Positions 23,807-32,717 of a stretch of DNA of 42,410 nt are shown here, piece by piece (within the stretch, counting starts at the first letter, position 1; every line of letters starts with the position of its first letter). Origin of the DNA: Bacteroides sp. UBA7333. Its GTDB lineage: Bacteria; Bacteroidota; Bacteroidia; Bacteroidales; Bacteroidaceae. The notes under the pieces are model-generated. The model ran no database searches and was not told the origin of the DNA. It was given only the letters and a program-made list of their open reading frames with translations. The translations under genes and the position numbers were made by a program. The stretch covers positions 1 through 42,410 of the forward strand of contig DKPN01000081.1 of assembly GCA_002471195.1 (NCBI GenBank), in the 5' to 3' direction.

Positions 23807-25156
23807 ATGAAAAATATATTGACCTTAATATTGTTGATGTTTGCTATCGGTACGATAGCTCAAACAACCGATTCATTGAAGTATCGCATTTATTTACGCG
23901 ATAAAGCAATGACACATTTTTCTTTGGATCATCCTGAAGAATTCTTATCCAAAAAAGCGATTGAGCGACGTAGAAGACAGCAGTTGCCTATTGATTCTAC
24001 CGACCTACCGGTTTGTGCCGACTATATTGCACAGATTCAACGTTTCAATGTTCCGATTGTGGCGAAAGGTAAATGGGATAATTTTGTGACGATAAGTTGT
24101 AGCGATTCTCTCGTGCTCGATTCAATCGCCAAATTCTCTTTTGTTAAAGGCATGGAAAAGGTATGGATAGCTCCAAAATATACAATTTATCCGCCTCAAA
24201 GGGATAGTATAAAAAATCAAACTTTTTTAACCGATTCCATCTACGGCAAAGCTCAAAAACAAATATCACAAATCAATGGCGTAAACCTCCATCATAAAGG
24301 ATATAAAGGAAGCGGAATGACAATTGCTGTAATTGACGCCGGTTTTCATAATATGGACAGAATTGCGGCTATGCGAAATTTAAAGATAGTGGGAACAAAA
24401 GATTTTGTTAATTCTAACTCTGATATTTTTGCAGAAGAAAGTCATGGATTAGGTGTTTTGTCATGTATGGCAATGAACATACCTTATTTAATGGTGGGCA
24501 CTGCGCCCGAAGCTTCTTATTGGTTACTGCGTAGTGAAGACGAGTCGTCTGAGCATCTTGTGGAGCAAGACTATTGGGCAGCTGCTGTTGAGTTTGCTGA
24601 TAGCGTTGGTGTAGATGTTATTAATTCCTCATTGGGATATTACAATTTCGATGATAAAACCAAAAATTACCAACTGCATCATTTGGATGGTAAGTATTCT
24701 TTAATTTCGCGTCAAGCTTCTAAAATAGCCGATAAAGGGATGGTGATGGTATGTAGCGCAGGTAACTCGGGTGCAGGAAGTTGGAAAAAAATAACACCTC
24801 CTGCCGATGCTGAAAATATAATAGCAGTCGGAGCTGTTGATAAAAAGGGTGTATTGGCTCCTTTTTCATCTATTGGAAATACAGTCGATAATCGTATCAA
24901 ACCAGATGTAGTGGCGTATGGCTTTCAAACAACTATAATGGATAAAGATGGTAGTTTGACAACTGCGAATGGCACTTCATTTGCTTCGCCAATTATTTGT
25001 GGAATGGTAGCTTGTTTATGGCAGGCATTGCCTCATTTAACAGCCAAACAAATAATCGATTTGGTGCGTTCTGTAGGTAATTGTTCTGAATATCCTAATA
25101 ATATATATGGATATGGTTTGCCCGATATTTGGAAAGCATATCAAAATCAACAATGA
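23807..25156 (+). CDS. Secreted S8 subtilisin-like serine protease
   Basis: I use the ATG at 23807 (449 residues) rather than a TTG at 23798. A signal peptide (MKNILTLILLMFAIGTIAQ) is followed by a propeptide-like region with KYRIYLRDKAMTHFSLDHPE (about 25-150). The catalytic triad is Asp177 in AVIDAGFHN, His213 in ESHGLGVLS and Ser391 in GTSFASPIICG, with the oxyanion Asn in CSAGNSGAG. It ends soon after the catalytic domain (YGYGLPDIWKAYQNQQ) without a type IX sorting domain, so it should stay periplasmic or cell-bound. The xseA ATG overlaps its stop (ATGA at 25153-25156). Confidence 0.9.
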   Translation: MKNILTLILLMFAIGTIAQTTDSLKYRIYLRDKAMTHFSLDHPEEFLSKKAIERRRRQQLPIDSTDLPVCADYIAQIQRFNVPIVAKGKWDNFVTISCSDSLVLDSIAKFSFVKGMEKVWIAPKYTIYPPQRDSIKNQTFLTDSIYGKAQKQISQINGVNLHHKGYKGSGMTIAVIDAGFHNMDRIAAMRNLKIVGTKDFVNSNSDIFAEESHGLGVLSCMAMNIPYLMVGTAPEASYWLLRSEDESSEHLVEQDYWAAAVEFADSVGVDVINSSLGYYNFDDKTKNYQLHHLDGKYSLISRQASKIADKGMVMVCSAGNSGAGSWKKITPPADAENIIAVGAVDKKGVLAPFSSIGNTVDNRIKPDVVAYGFQTTIMDKDGSLTTANGTSFASPIICGMVACLWQALPHLTAKQIIDLVRSVGNCSEYPNNIYGYGLPDIWKAYQNQQ

Positions 25157-26397
25157 TAGGAGATATATTTACATTAGACGAATTAAATAAACGAGTTCGT
25201 CAGTCGATAGAGCAGTCTATGCCCAATGAGTATTGGGTAAAGGCTGAATTGAGTGATGTTCGCATTAACAATGGGCACTGTTATCTTGAATTTATCCAAA
25301 GCGATAAGCGCAATCATCAGCTAATCGCAAAAGCTCGAGGTATAATATGGTCGTCGGTTTTTAAAATATTACGTCCATATTTTGAAGAAACTACCCATCA
25401 ACCATTTGACTCTGGAATAAAGGTATTGGTTCGAGTATCCATACAATTTCATGAACTTTATGGATATAGTTTAACCGTTCACGACATTGACCCTACTTAT
25501 ACCATAGGCGATAAAGATAGACGTAGACGAGAAATTCTTTTGCAACTCGAAAAGGAAGGAGTGTTAACTCTCAATAAAGAATTGCCATTGCCTATGTTGA
25601 TACAGCGTATTGCTGTCATTTCATCTGCTACTGCTGCAGGGTATGAAGATTTTAAGCATCAACTCGATAATAATCCAAATTGTTATGCTTTTTCGACCCA
25701 ATTATTTCCCGCAATCATGCAAGGTGCGCAAGTTGAAAACTCTATATTACAGGCATTGGACGATATAAATTCGCGAATAAACGAGTTTGATGTTGTGGTG
25801 ATTATCCGTGGTGGTGGTGCTACATCCGATCTATCAGGTTTCGATACCTATCTATTGGCTGCCGCATGCGCACAATTCAGCCTTCCAATCATTGTTGGTA
25901 TCGGGCACGAGCGTGATGAAACATTACTCGATCATGTGGCTGCTATTCGTGTGAAAACCCCTACGGCTGCAGCCGAATATTTAATCGGTCATAACGAAAA
26001 TGCTGCTCTTTATTTGAACGAATTGTCTAAAAAAATACAAGAAAAAACCGTACAGCTCTTGACGAGGGAATATAATCGACTTCACATTCTGAAAAATAGA
26101 ATACCGGCACTTGTAACTAAACAAATTAATGATTCAAAAATACGACTCATTTTATCTCATAATAATTTAAAGACATCGATTAAATCATCTTTGTCTTTTC
26201 AGCAGAATAATTTAAATATGATTCGGCAACGTTTATACGATATATCTCCCGATAGAATTCTTTCAAAAGGGTATAGTATCACATTTGCAAATGGTAAAAT
26301 ATTGACAGATGTTACACAGATTCATAAAAATGATATAATTACAACTCAATTAACAAATGGTGTAATCACATCGATTGTAACTGATAATAATAAATAA
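25153..26397 (+). CDS. xseA: Exodeoxyribonuclease VII large subunit
   Basis: From the ATG at 25153, overlapping the protease stop, the protein has 414 residues (MIGDIFTLDELNKRVRQS). The N-terminal OB fold has EYWVKAELSDVRINNGHCYLE; the catalytic domain has RIAVISSATAAGYEDFKHQL, VIIRGGGATSDLSGFD and GIGHERDETLLDHVAA, all characteristic. A long coiled coil follows, ending in SKGYSITFANG. With XseB it degrades single-stranded DNA in both directions, in repair. xseB starts one base after its stop, so the pair is coupled. Confidence 0.95.
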   Translation: MIGDIFTLDELNKRVRQSIEQSMPNEYWVKAELSDVRINNGHCYLEFIQSDKRNHQLIAKARGIIWSSVFKILRPYFEETTHQPFDSGIKVLVRVSIQFHELYGYSLTVHDIDPTYTIGDKDRRRREILLQLEKEGVLTLNKELPLPMLIQRIAVISSATAAGYEDFKHQLDNNPNCYAFSTQLFPAIMQGAQVENSILQALDDINSRINEFDVVVIIRGGGATSDLSGFDTYLLAAACAQFSLPIIVGIGHERDETLLDHVAAIRVKTPTAAAEYLIGHNENAALYLNELSKKIQEKTVQLLTREYNRLHILKNRIPALVTKQINDSKIRLILSHNNLKTSIKSSLSFQQNNLNMIRQRLYDISPDRILSKGYSITFANGKILTDVTQIHKNDIITTQLTNGVITSIVTDNNK

Positions 26398-26398
26398 A

Positions 26399-26602
26399 AT
26401 GGCAGCTAAAAAAGAAACTTACTCACAAGCTATGGCACGCTTAGAAAGAATAGTACAACAAATCGATAACAATGAATTGGAAATTGACGACTTGAGTAAG
26501 AAACTAAAAGAAGCCAATGAGATCATCGCTTATTGTACAACTAAACTAGCGAAAGTCGATAAAGAGGTCGAAAAATTGTTGAACGAACAATATGAATCTT
26601 AA
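26399..26602 (+). CDS. xseB: Exodeoxyribonuclease VII small subunit
   Basis: The 67-residue protein shows the whole XseB pattern: YSQAMARLERIVQQIDNNE followed by LEIDDLSKKLKEANEII and a charged helical tail. It binds the helical part of XseA in the multi-subunit nuclease. It directly follows xseA. Confidence 0.95.
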   Translation: MAAKKETYSQAMARLERIVQQIDNNELEIDDLSKKLKEANEIIAYCTTKLAKVDKEVEKLLNEQYES

Positions 26603-26612
26603 TAATAAAGAT

Positions 26613-26620
26613 TAATTTTG
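26613..26620 (+). promoter_or_regulatory. Putative promoter -7 element of ilvE
   Basis: TAATTTTG matches TAnnTTTG, 34 bases before the ilvE ATG in the 52-base gap after xseB; no clear -33 part is visible. Confidence 0.35.
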
Positions 26621-26654
26621 TGGTTTAAGTGAATAACTATTAATACAACAAAAA

Positions 26655-27674
26655 ATGAAAGAAATCGATTGGTCTAAACTTTCGTTTGGTTATATGCCAA
26701 CTGATTATAATGTAAGAATCTATAATCGCGAAGGTAAATGGGGTGAATTAGAAGTGAGTAGCTCGGAGACAATTAATCTGCATATGGCAGCTACTTGTCT
26801 TCATTATGGTCAAGAAGCTTTTGAAGGTTTAAAGGCTTTCAGAGGTAAGGATGGTAAAATTCGTATTTTCCGCTTAGAAGAAAATGCAGCTCGATTGCAA
26901 TCTACTTGTAAAGGTATATTGATGGCCGAATTGCCCACCGAACGTTTTAAAGAAGCTGTATTGAAAGTAGTTAAACTTAACGAACGTTTTATTCCTCCTT
27001 ACGAAACGGGTGCTTCTCTTTATATTCGTCCTTTATTAATCGGTACTGGTGCGCAAGTGGGAGTTAAACCGGCTGACGAATATTTGTTTGTCATTTTTGT
27101 GACACCCGTTGGACCTTACTTTAAAGGTGGCTTTTCTACAAACCCATATGTCATTACTCGCAAATATGATCGTGCTGCACCTCATGGTACGGGTACATTT
27201 AAGGTCGGAGGAAACTATGCTGCAAGTTTGCGTGCAAGTAAAGAAGCACATGATGCTGGTTATTCTGCCGAATTTTATTTAGATGCAAAAGAACATAAAT
27301 ATATTGATGAATGTGGCGCTGCTAACTTTTTTGGTATCAAGAATAACACTTACATCACGCCATTATCATCCTCTATTTTGCCTTCAATAACCAATAAAAG
27401 TTTGATGCAATTGGCCGAAGATATGGGTCTGGATGTTGAACGTCGTCCAATCCCAGAAGAAGAACTATCTACATTCGAGGAAGCAGGAGCATGTGGAACG
27501 GCTGCTGTAATCAGCCCCATTCAACGCATTGATGACCCTGAAAATAACCATTCGTATGTTATCTCAAAAGATGGTAAACCTGGTCCAATATCAACAGCAC
27601 TTTATAATAAACTTCGTGCTATTCAGTATGGTGATGAACCCGATGTACACAACTGGGTGACGATTGTTGAATAA
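26655..27674 (+). CDS. ilvE: Branched-chain amino acid aminotransferase
   Basis: The 339-residue fold-type IV PLP enzyme makes leucine, isoleucine and valine from their oxo acids with glutamate. The PLP lysine is Lys183 in GTFKVGGNYAASL. HYGQEAFEGLKAFRGKDGKI, YIRPLLIGTGAQVGV and the phosphate-binding GACGTAAVISPIQ are the signatures of the eukaryotic-type BCAT group common in Bacteroidota. It stands alone with its own putative promoter element and a clear terminator; no other ilv or leu genes are adjacent. Confidence 0.94.
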   Translation: MKEIDWSKLSFGYMPTDYNVRIYNREGKWGELEVSSSETINLHMAATCLHYGQEAFEGLKAFRGKDGKIRIFRLEENAARLQSTCKGILMAELPTERFKEAVLKVVKLNERFIPPYETGASLYIRPLLIGTGAQVGVKPADEYLFVIFVTPVGPYFKGGFSTNPYVITRKYDRAAPHGTGTFKVGGNYAASLRASKEAHDAGYSAEFYLDAKEHKYIDECGAANFFGIKNNTYITPLSSSILPSITNKSLMQLAEDMGLDVERRPIPEEELSTFEEAGACGTAAVISPIQRIDDPENNHSYVISKDGKPGPISTALYNKLRAIQYGDEPDVHNWVTIVE

Positions 27675-27692
27675 TGTTTTTATACACTATAT

Positions 27693-27731
27693 AAAATAAA
27701 GGAGGGTTAAAAAGAATCCTCCTTTATTTTT
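27693..27731 (+). terminator. Intrinsic terminator after ilvE
   Basis: Stem 27693-27705 with 27718-27730 (13 bp) and a T run, 18 bases after the ilvE stop. Its T-rich end also carries the -33 element for trmB. Confidence 0.85.
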
Positions 27732-27758
27732 GTGTTTACTCTGAACTACTTAACTTTG
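27729..27758 (+). promoter_or_regulatory. Putative promoter of trmB-mrp
   Basis: TTTG at 27729-27732 (-33) and TAACTTTG at 27751-27758 (-7, matching TAnnTTTG) are 18 bases apart, close to the Bacteroidota standard, and lie 20 bases before the trmB ATG. The -33 part overlaps the ilvE terminator tail. Confidence 0.6.
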
Positions 27759-27778
27759 TAACCAAACCTAATGATATA

Positions 27779-28537
27779 ATGGGAAAAGGAAAATTACAGA
27801 AGTTTGCCGATATGGCAAGTTACCCGCATGTTTTTGAATATCCATATTCGATAGCCGACAATGTCCCTTTCGAGATGAAGGGAAAATGGCAAAAAGATTT
27901 TTTCAAAAATGATCATCCAATCGTACTCGAATTGGGATGTGGTCGTGGTGAATATACAGTTGGTTTAGGAAAAAAATTTCCTAATAAAAATTTTATCGGG
28001 ATTGATATTAAAGGGGCACGTATGTGGACAGGTGCAACAGAGGCATTGAAAGATGAGATGAATAATGTCGCTTTTATTCGTACGAATATTGAAATTATTG
28101 ATCGTTTTTTTGCAGAAGGAGAAGTGAGCGAAATTTGGCTAACATTCTCTGATCCACAAATGAAAAAGGCTACAAAGCGTTTGACTTCTACTTATTTTAT
28201 GGAACGTTATCGCAAATTCTTAGTTCCTGACGGAATTGTGCATTTAAAAACCGACAGCGATTTTTTATACACATATACTAAATATATGATTGATGAGAAT
28301 AAATTGCCAGTCGAAGTTATGACGGAAGATTTATATCACTCCGGTATGGCTGACGATATTCTTAGTATTAAAACTTACTATGAACAGCAATGGCTCGATA
28401 GAGGTTTGAATATAAAATACATCAAGTTTATACTCCCTCAAGAAGGTGTACTTCATGAACCAGATGTAGAAATAGAACTCGATTCCTATCGAAGCTATAA
28501 TCGCAGTAAGCGGAGTGGATTACAAACAAGTAAATAA
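27779..28537 (+). CDS. trmB: tRNA (guanine-N7-)-methyltransferase
   Basis: The 252-residue SAM-dependent enzyme makes m7G46 in tRNA. The SAM loop is VLELGCGRGEYTVGLGKKFP; then FIGIDIKGARMW, WLTFSDPQMKKATKRLTSTY with the family DP motif, and HLKTDSDFLYTYT. These are diagnostic TrmB motifs. Length is slightly above the E. coli enzyme, owing to an N-terminal leader (LQKFADMASYPHVFEYPY) common in Bacteroidota. The mrp start follows after only seven bases, so the two are co-transcribed. Confidence 0.95.
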   Translation: MGKGKLQKFADMASYPHVFEYPYSIADNVPFEMKGKWQKDFFKNDHPIVLELGCGRGEYTVGLGKKFPNKNFIGIDIKGARMWTGATEALKDEMNNVAFIRTNIEIIDRFFAEGEVSEIWLTFSDPQMKKATKRLTSTYFMERYRKFLVPDGIVHLKTDSDFLYTYTKYMIDENKLPVEVMTEDLYHSGMADDILSIKTYYEQQWLDRGLNIKYIKFILPQEGVLHEPDVEIELDSYRSYNRSKRSGLQTSK

Positions 28538-28544
28538 AAAAGCT

Positions 28545-29648
28545 ATGACATTATATCCTAAATTGATTGAAGATGCATTGGCAACCGTAAGATATCCAGG
28601 TAATGGTAAAAATCTTATTGAAGCCGAAATGATAGCCGACAATATACGAATTGACGGGATGAAGGTTCATTTTTCTATCATTTTTGATAAACCTACCGAT
28701 CCATTTATGAAGTCGGTTTTAAAAGCTGCTGAAGCTGCAATTCATCGCGAAATATCAAATGATATAGAGGTTTCGATAACAGTTGAAAGTAAGCAGGCTG
28801 CACGCCCTGAAGTAGGAAAGTTACTTCCGCAAGTGAAGAATGTAATTGCAATATCATCAGGGAAGGGTGGTGTTGGAAAATCTACCATTTCGGCTAATTT
28901 AGCTGTTGCATTGGCTAAACTGGGCTACAAAGTAGGTTTGCTTGATGCCGATATTTTTGGACCTTCAATGCCAAAAATGTTTGATGTAGAAGATGCGCGA
29001 CCTTATTCGGAGCATATAGAAGGTCGCGATTTGATTGTGCCGGTAGAAAAATATGGTGTTAAATTATTGTCGATAGGTTTTTTTGTGGATCCCAATCAAG
29101 CAACATTGTGGCGTGGAGGGATGGCAAGTAATGCATTAAAACAGTTGATAGCCGATGCTGCTTGGGGCGATTTAGACTTTTTTTTATTAGATTTACCTCC
29201 CGGTACGAGTGATATTCATCTTACTTTGGTACAGACATTGGCCATTACAGGTGCAATTGTGGTTAGTACTCCACAAGCTGTGGCCCTAGCCGATGCACGA
29301 AAAGGTATAAATATGTTTATGAATGACAAAGTAAACGTTCCAATTTTAGGACTTGTCGAAAATATGGCATACTTTACGCCTGCTGAATTGCCCAATAATA
29401 AATATTATATTTTTGGTAAAGAGGGTGCAAAAAGATTGGCACAGGAGTTACATGTTCCTCTGTTAGGACAGATTCCTATTGTTCAAAGCATATGCGAAAA
29501 TGGCGACAATGGTACTCCCATTGCCTTGAACGATGATTCAATAACCGGTCAAGCCTTTACATCTCTTGCCCAATCTGTGATTGAGCAAGTTGAAATAAGA
29601 AATGCTTCACAATCGCCTACTCAGATAGTTGAAGTAAGTAAGAAATAA
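28545..29648 (+). CDS. mrp: Mrp/NBP35 family Fe-S carrier ATPase with N-terminal DUF59
   Basis: I choose the ATG at 28545 (367 residues) rather than the GTG at 28515, which overlaps trmB. Residues 1 to about 75 form a DUF59 domain (YPKLIEDALATVRYPG), then an ATPase with deviant Walker A SSGKGGVGKSTISANLAVALA, DADIFGPSMPKMF, and LDLPPGTSDIHLT. It should carry iron-sulfur clusters to apoproteins in the cytoplasm. The usual C-terminal Cys-x-x-Cys of cluster-bridging homologues is absent; the region reads NMAYFTPAELPNNKYYIFG. It ends at a long bidirectional terminator facing asnS. Confidence 0.93.
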   Translation: MTLYPKLIEDALATVRYPGNGKNLIEAEMIADNIRIDGMKVHFSIIFDKPTDPFMKSVLKAAEAAIHREISNDIEVSITVESKQAARPEVGKLLPQVKNVIAISSGKGGVGKSTISANLAVALAKLGYKVGLLDADIFGPSMPKMFDVEDARPYSEHIEGRDLIVPVEKYGVKLLSIGFFVDPNQATLWRGGMASNALKQLIADAAWGDLDFFLLDLPPGTSDIHLTLVQTLAITGAIVVSTPQAVALADARKGINMFMNDKVNVPILGLVENMAYFTPAELPNNKYYIFGKEGAKRLAQELHVPLLGQIPIVQSICENGDNGTPIALNDDSITGQAFTSLAQSVIEQVEIRNASQSPTQIVEVSKK

Positions 29649-29699
29649 TATAAAAAAATCCCGCAAGCATACGCTTACGGGATTTTTTTATATTATTTC
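29642..29699. terminator. Long bidirectional terminator between mrp and asnS
   Basis: Arms of 27 bases (29642-29668 and 29673-29699) pair with one wobble around a 4-base loop. A7 and T7 runs flank the GC core on each side, so it can end both the mrp and asnS transcripts. Confidence 0.9.
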
Positions 29700-29703
29700 T
29701 ATA

Positions 29704-31107
29704 TTAGAATTCTGCGTTACGAGGTGTGCGAGGGAATGGAATCACGTCGCGAATGTTTGACATACCAGTTACGAATAATAATAGACGCTCAAATCCTAAA
29801 CCAAATCCAGAGTGAGGACAAGTTCCAAAACGACGAGTGTCTAAATACCACCACATATCTTTAGCTGGAATCTCCATCTCTTCAATACGTGTTTGCAATT
29901 TTCCATAATCAGCTTCGCGTTCTGATCCACCGATGATTTCTCCAATTTTAGGGAACAATACATCCATAGCACGAACTGTTTTACCATCTTCATTTTGTTT
30001 CATGTAGAATGCCTTAATTTCTTTCGGGTAATCAGTAAGAATCACCGGGCGTTTGAAGTGGTGTTCCACTAAATAACGTTCATGCTCTGAAGCCAAGTCT
30101 ACCCCCCAATAAATAGGGAACTCAAATTTATGACCATCAAGAACGGCTTTCTCTAATATTTCAATACCTTCAGTGTAAGGCAAGCGAACAAAACTTTCTT
30201 TCAAAACACTTTGAAGACGCTCAATCAACTCTTTATCGAACATATCATTCAAGAACTTGATGTCATCCATACAATTGTCCAAAGCCCATTGCACGCAATA
30301 TTTGATGAAATCTTCAGCCAAGTCCATGTTATCAACAATATCGTTGAAGGCAACTTCAGGTTCAATCATCCAAAATTCAGCCAAGTGGCGTGGAGTATTT
30401 GAATTTTCAGCACGGAAAGTTGGTCCAAAAGTGTAGATAGCACCTAATGCTGTTGCTGCTAGCTCTCCTTCCAATTGTCCCGATACGGTAAGGCTCGCTT
30501 GTTTTCCGAAAAAGTCATCATCATATGTGATTGAGCCGTTTTCGTCTTTCTTTAAATCATAAAGATTTTTTGTAGTCACTTGGAACATTTGGCCAGCGCC
30601 TTCACAGTCAGAAGCAGTGATAATTGGTGTATGGAAATATACAAAACCTCTTTCGTGAAAGAATTGGTGAATAGCCATTGCCATGTTATGACGAATGCGG
30701 AATACAGCGCCAAACGTGTTAGTGCGTGGACGTAAATGTGCAATCTCACGAAGGAATTCTAAAGTATGACCTTTCTTTTGTAGTGGATATGTATTATCAC
30801 AAGCACCTAAAACTTCAATTTCATTTGCTTGTATTTCTACCTTTTGTCCAGATCCTTGCGACTCTACCATGATACCATTTACGCTCACACAAGCTCCTGT
30901 AGTAATCAGTTTAAGCATCTCTTCGTCGAAATTCGATAAATCTACAACAATCTGTACATTATTAATTGTAGAACCATCATTCAATGCAATAAAATTAACT
31001 TGTTTGCTACCTCTACGAGTACGAACCCATCCTTTTACGTTGACTTTTGCTCCGAAATCATCTCTCTTTAGCAAATCAACAATTCTTGTTCTACTAATTT
31101 TCTCCAT
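29704..31107 (-). CDS. asnS: Asparaginyl-tRNA synthetase
   Basis: The 467-residue class IIb enzyme charges tRNA-Asn. It has an N-terminal OB-fold (KVNVKGWVRTRRGSKQVNFIALNDGS), motif 1 (HNMAMAIHQFFHERGFVYFHTPIIT), motif 2 (FRAENSNTPRHLAEFWMIEPE) and motif 3 (HSGFGLGFERLLLFVTGMSNIRDVIPFPRTP). Presence of AsnRS means Asn-tRNA is made directly here. It is preceded by a hairpin at 31140-31180 and the RluB-like gene on the same strand. Confidence 0.97.
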   Translation of the reverse strand: MEKISRTRIVDLLKRDDFGAKVNVKGWVRTRRGSKQVNFIALNDGSTINNVQIVVDLSNFDEEMLKLITTGACVSVNGIMVESQGSGQKVEIQANEIEVLGACDNTYPLQKKGHTLEFLREIAHLRPRTNTFGAVFRIRHNMAMAIHQFFHERGFVYFHTPIITASDCEGAGQMFQVTTKNLYDLKKDENGSITYDDDFFGKQASLTVSGQLEGELAATALGAIYTFGPTFRAENSNTPRHLAEFWMIEPEVAFNDIVDNMDLAEDFIKYCVQWALDNCMDDIKFLNDMFDKELIERLQSVLKESFVRLPYTEGIEILEKAVLDGHKFEFPIYWGVDLASEHERYLVEHHFKRPVILTDYPKEIKAFYMKQNEDGKTVRAMDVLFPKIGEIIGGSEREADYGKLQTRIEEMEIPAKDMWWYLDTRRFGTCPHSGFGLGFERLLLFVTGMSNIRDVIPFPRTPRNAEF

Positions 31108-31139
31108 AATTATCGTGTGTACTTTATAATATTAACAAG

Positions 31140-31180
31140 ATAGCCAGCAGTCGGAATTATCACTACCGATTGCTGACTAT
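31140..31180. terminator. Hairpin between RluB-like gene and asnS
   Basis: Arms 31140-31154 and 31166-31180 (15 bp, two wobble pairs) follow the RluB-like stop at 31204 on the minus strand. The strong T run lies on the plus side, so its efficiency for the minus transcripts is uncertain. Confidence 0.55.
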
Positions 31181-31203
31181 GTTTTTATTTTTATCTCTTT
31201 TTA

Positions 31204-32649
31204 TTATTCAAAAGAACCCATACGAAGATAGTTAACTTCTGCTTCAGTTAAGTAACGCCAGTCACCACGACGAAGTCCTTTTTTAGTTAATCCCGCAAAG
31301 AATACGCGATCTAGTTTCATTACTTTGTATCCCAATGATTCGAAAATACGACGTACTATGCGATTTTTTCCAGAGTGAATTTCGATGCCTACTGAATCTT
31401 TTTTCTCATCTGCATAGCTAATAGCATCTGCGTGGATTTCTCCATCTTCAAGCTGGATTCCCGTTGCAATTTGCTCCATATCTGCTTTGGTCAAATTTTT
31501 ATCAAGGTGAACATGATAAATCTTTTTCTTCAAATATTTAGGATGCGTAAGTTTAGATGCCAAGTCGCCATCATTGGTCAATAATAATACACCAGTTGTA
31601 TTTCTGTCCAATCTTCCTACAGGATATATACGTTCAGTACAAGCTCCTTTCACTAAATCCATAACGGTTTTACGTTCTTGAGGATCATCAGATGTTGTAA
31701 CACAATTTTTAGGCTTATTAAGCAAAACGTAAATTTTACGTTCTATACTTACAGCTTGATCATTGAATTTTACTTCATCCGAACGTTTAATTTTTGTACC
31801 TAATTCGGTTACGATTTCACCATTTACAGTGATCGCTCCCGAAGTGATGTACTCATCAGCCTCACGACGTGAACATATACCAGCATTCGCCAAAAATTTA
31901 TTCAAGCGAATAGGCTCATTCGGATCGGTAAATTGCTCTTTATATTCAATTTGTTTCTTTTTGCTATATTTCGCATTTGGGTCATAGCCATCTGTGCGAC
32001 GTTGTGGACGGTTATTGTATTTATTATAACCATCATTACCACCGCGATTATTGTAAGGGCGCTGTGGTCTTTGTTGGCGGTTGCCATATCCACCTCCATA
32101 CGAGTTTCCACCTCCATATGAGTTTCCTCCGCTATATGAATTTCCTCCATACGAGTTGTTCTCATCATTGTTGTAGCGTGGGCGATAAGGACGTTCTCCA
32201 CCTTCATTATTTGAATTATATCTTGGGCGATCGTTATTATATGATCTTTGAGGACGGTCATTGTTATATGGTCTTTGAGGGCGATCATTGTTGTATGGAC
32301 GTCTTTCTTCTCCATCGCCGTTAGAGTTAAATCTTGGACGATATGGTCGGTCATTATTATAAGATCTTTGAGGACGATCGTTATTGTCGCGATTGTAAGG
32401 TCTTTGTGGACGGTCGCTATTGTCACGATTGTAAGGGCGTTGAGGGCGATCATTGTTGTATGATCTACGTTCTCCTCCATCATTATTAGGATTAAATCTT
32501 GGGCGATAAGGACGATCACCACCTTCGCGGTTGTACGACGGGCGATTATTGTATCCACCTTCTCTATTATAAGATCTATTACCATCGCGGCTGGCTCCTA
32601 CATTCTCATCATTTGAGCTGTTGCGCCATTCTTCATTTTCTGTGCTCAT
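31204..32649 (-). CDS. RluB/RsuA-type pseudouridine synthase with long Arg/Asn/Tyr-rich N-terminal tail
   Basis: I use the ATG at 32649 (481 residues; MSTENEEWRNSSND) rather than a TTG at 32661. The first about 220 residues are low-complexity repeats of the type RPQRPYNNDR and YRPRYN plus a Gly/Ser/Tyr stretch (GGNSYGGGNSYGG). Then comes an S4 RNA-binding domain (IRLNKFLANAGICSRREADEYI) and the catalytic domain with GRLDRNTTGVLLLTNDG (catalytic Asp) and KNRIVRRIFESLGY. It modifies uridine in rRNA; target site unknown. Bacteroidota homologues often have such tails, probably binding RNA nonspecifically. It lies between asnS and purB. Confidence 0.9.
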   Translation of the reverse strand: MSTENEEWRNSSNDENVGASRDGNRSYNREGGYNNRPSYNREGGDRPYRPRFNPNNDGGERRSYNNDRPQRPYNRDNSDRPQRPYNRDNNDRPQRSYNNDRPYRPRFNSNGDGEERRPYNNDRPQRPYNNDRPQRSYNNDRPRYNSNNEGGERPYRPRYNNDENNSYGGNSYSGGNSYGGGNSYGGGYGNRQQRPQRPYNNRGGNDGYNKYNNRPQRRTDGYDPNAKYSKKKQIEYKEQFTDPNEPIRLNKFLANAGICSRREADEYITSGAITVNGEIVTELGTKIKRSDEVKFNDQAVSIERKIYVLLNKPKNCVTTSDDPQERKTVMDLVKGACTERIYPVGRLDRNTTGVLLLTNDGDLASKLTHPKYLKKKIYHVHLDKNLTKADMEQIATGIQLEDGEIHADAISYADEKKDSVGIEIHSGKNRIVRRIFESLGYKVMKLDRVFFAGLTKKGLRRGDWRYLTEAEVNYLRMGSFE

Positions 32650-32717
32650 TATTATATTCAAATAAAATTAAACTTTGGCCTCACGGCCTTATTTTTTAAC
32701 ACGTTTATTCTTGTAAA

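Noticed and set aside
23807..25156. Type IX secreted protease
   Set aside because: The C-terminus ends just after the catalytic domain and lacks a type IX sorting domain of either usual kind.
31902..32585. A 227-codon open frame in a second minus-strand frame inside the RluB-like gene
   Set aside because: It is caused by the repetitive, stop-poor tail sequence; its translation is Ile/Thr/His-biased without any motif, while the other frame continues into the S4 and catalytic domains.
32010..32600. Satellite-like DNA repeat in the RluB-like gene
   Set aside because: The repeats keep the reading frame and encode a basic tail typical of this family in the phylum, so they are coding and not an independent repeat element.
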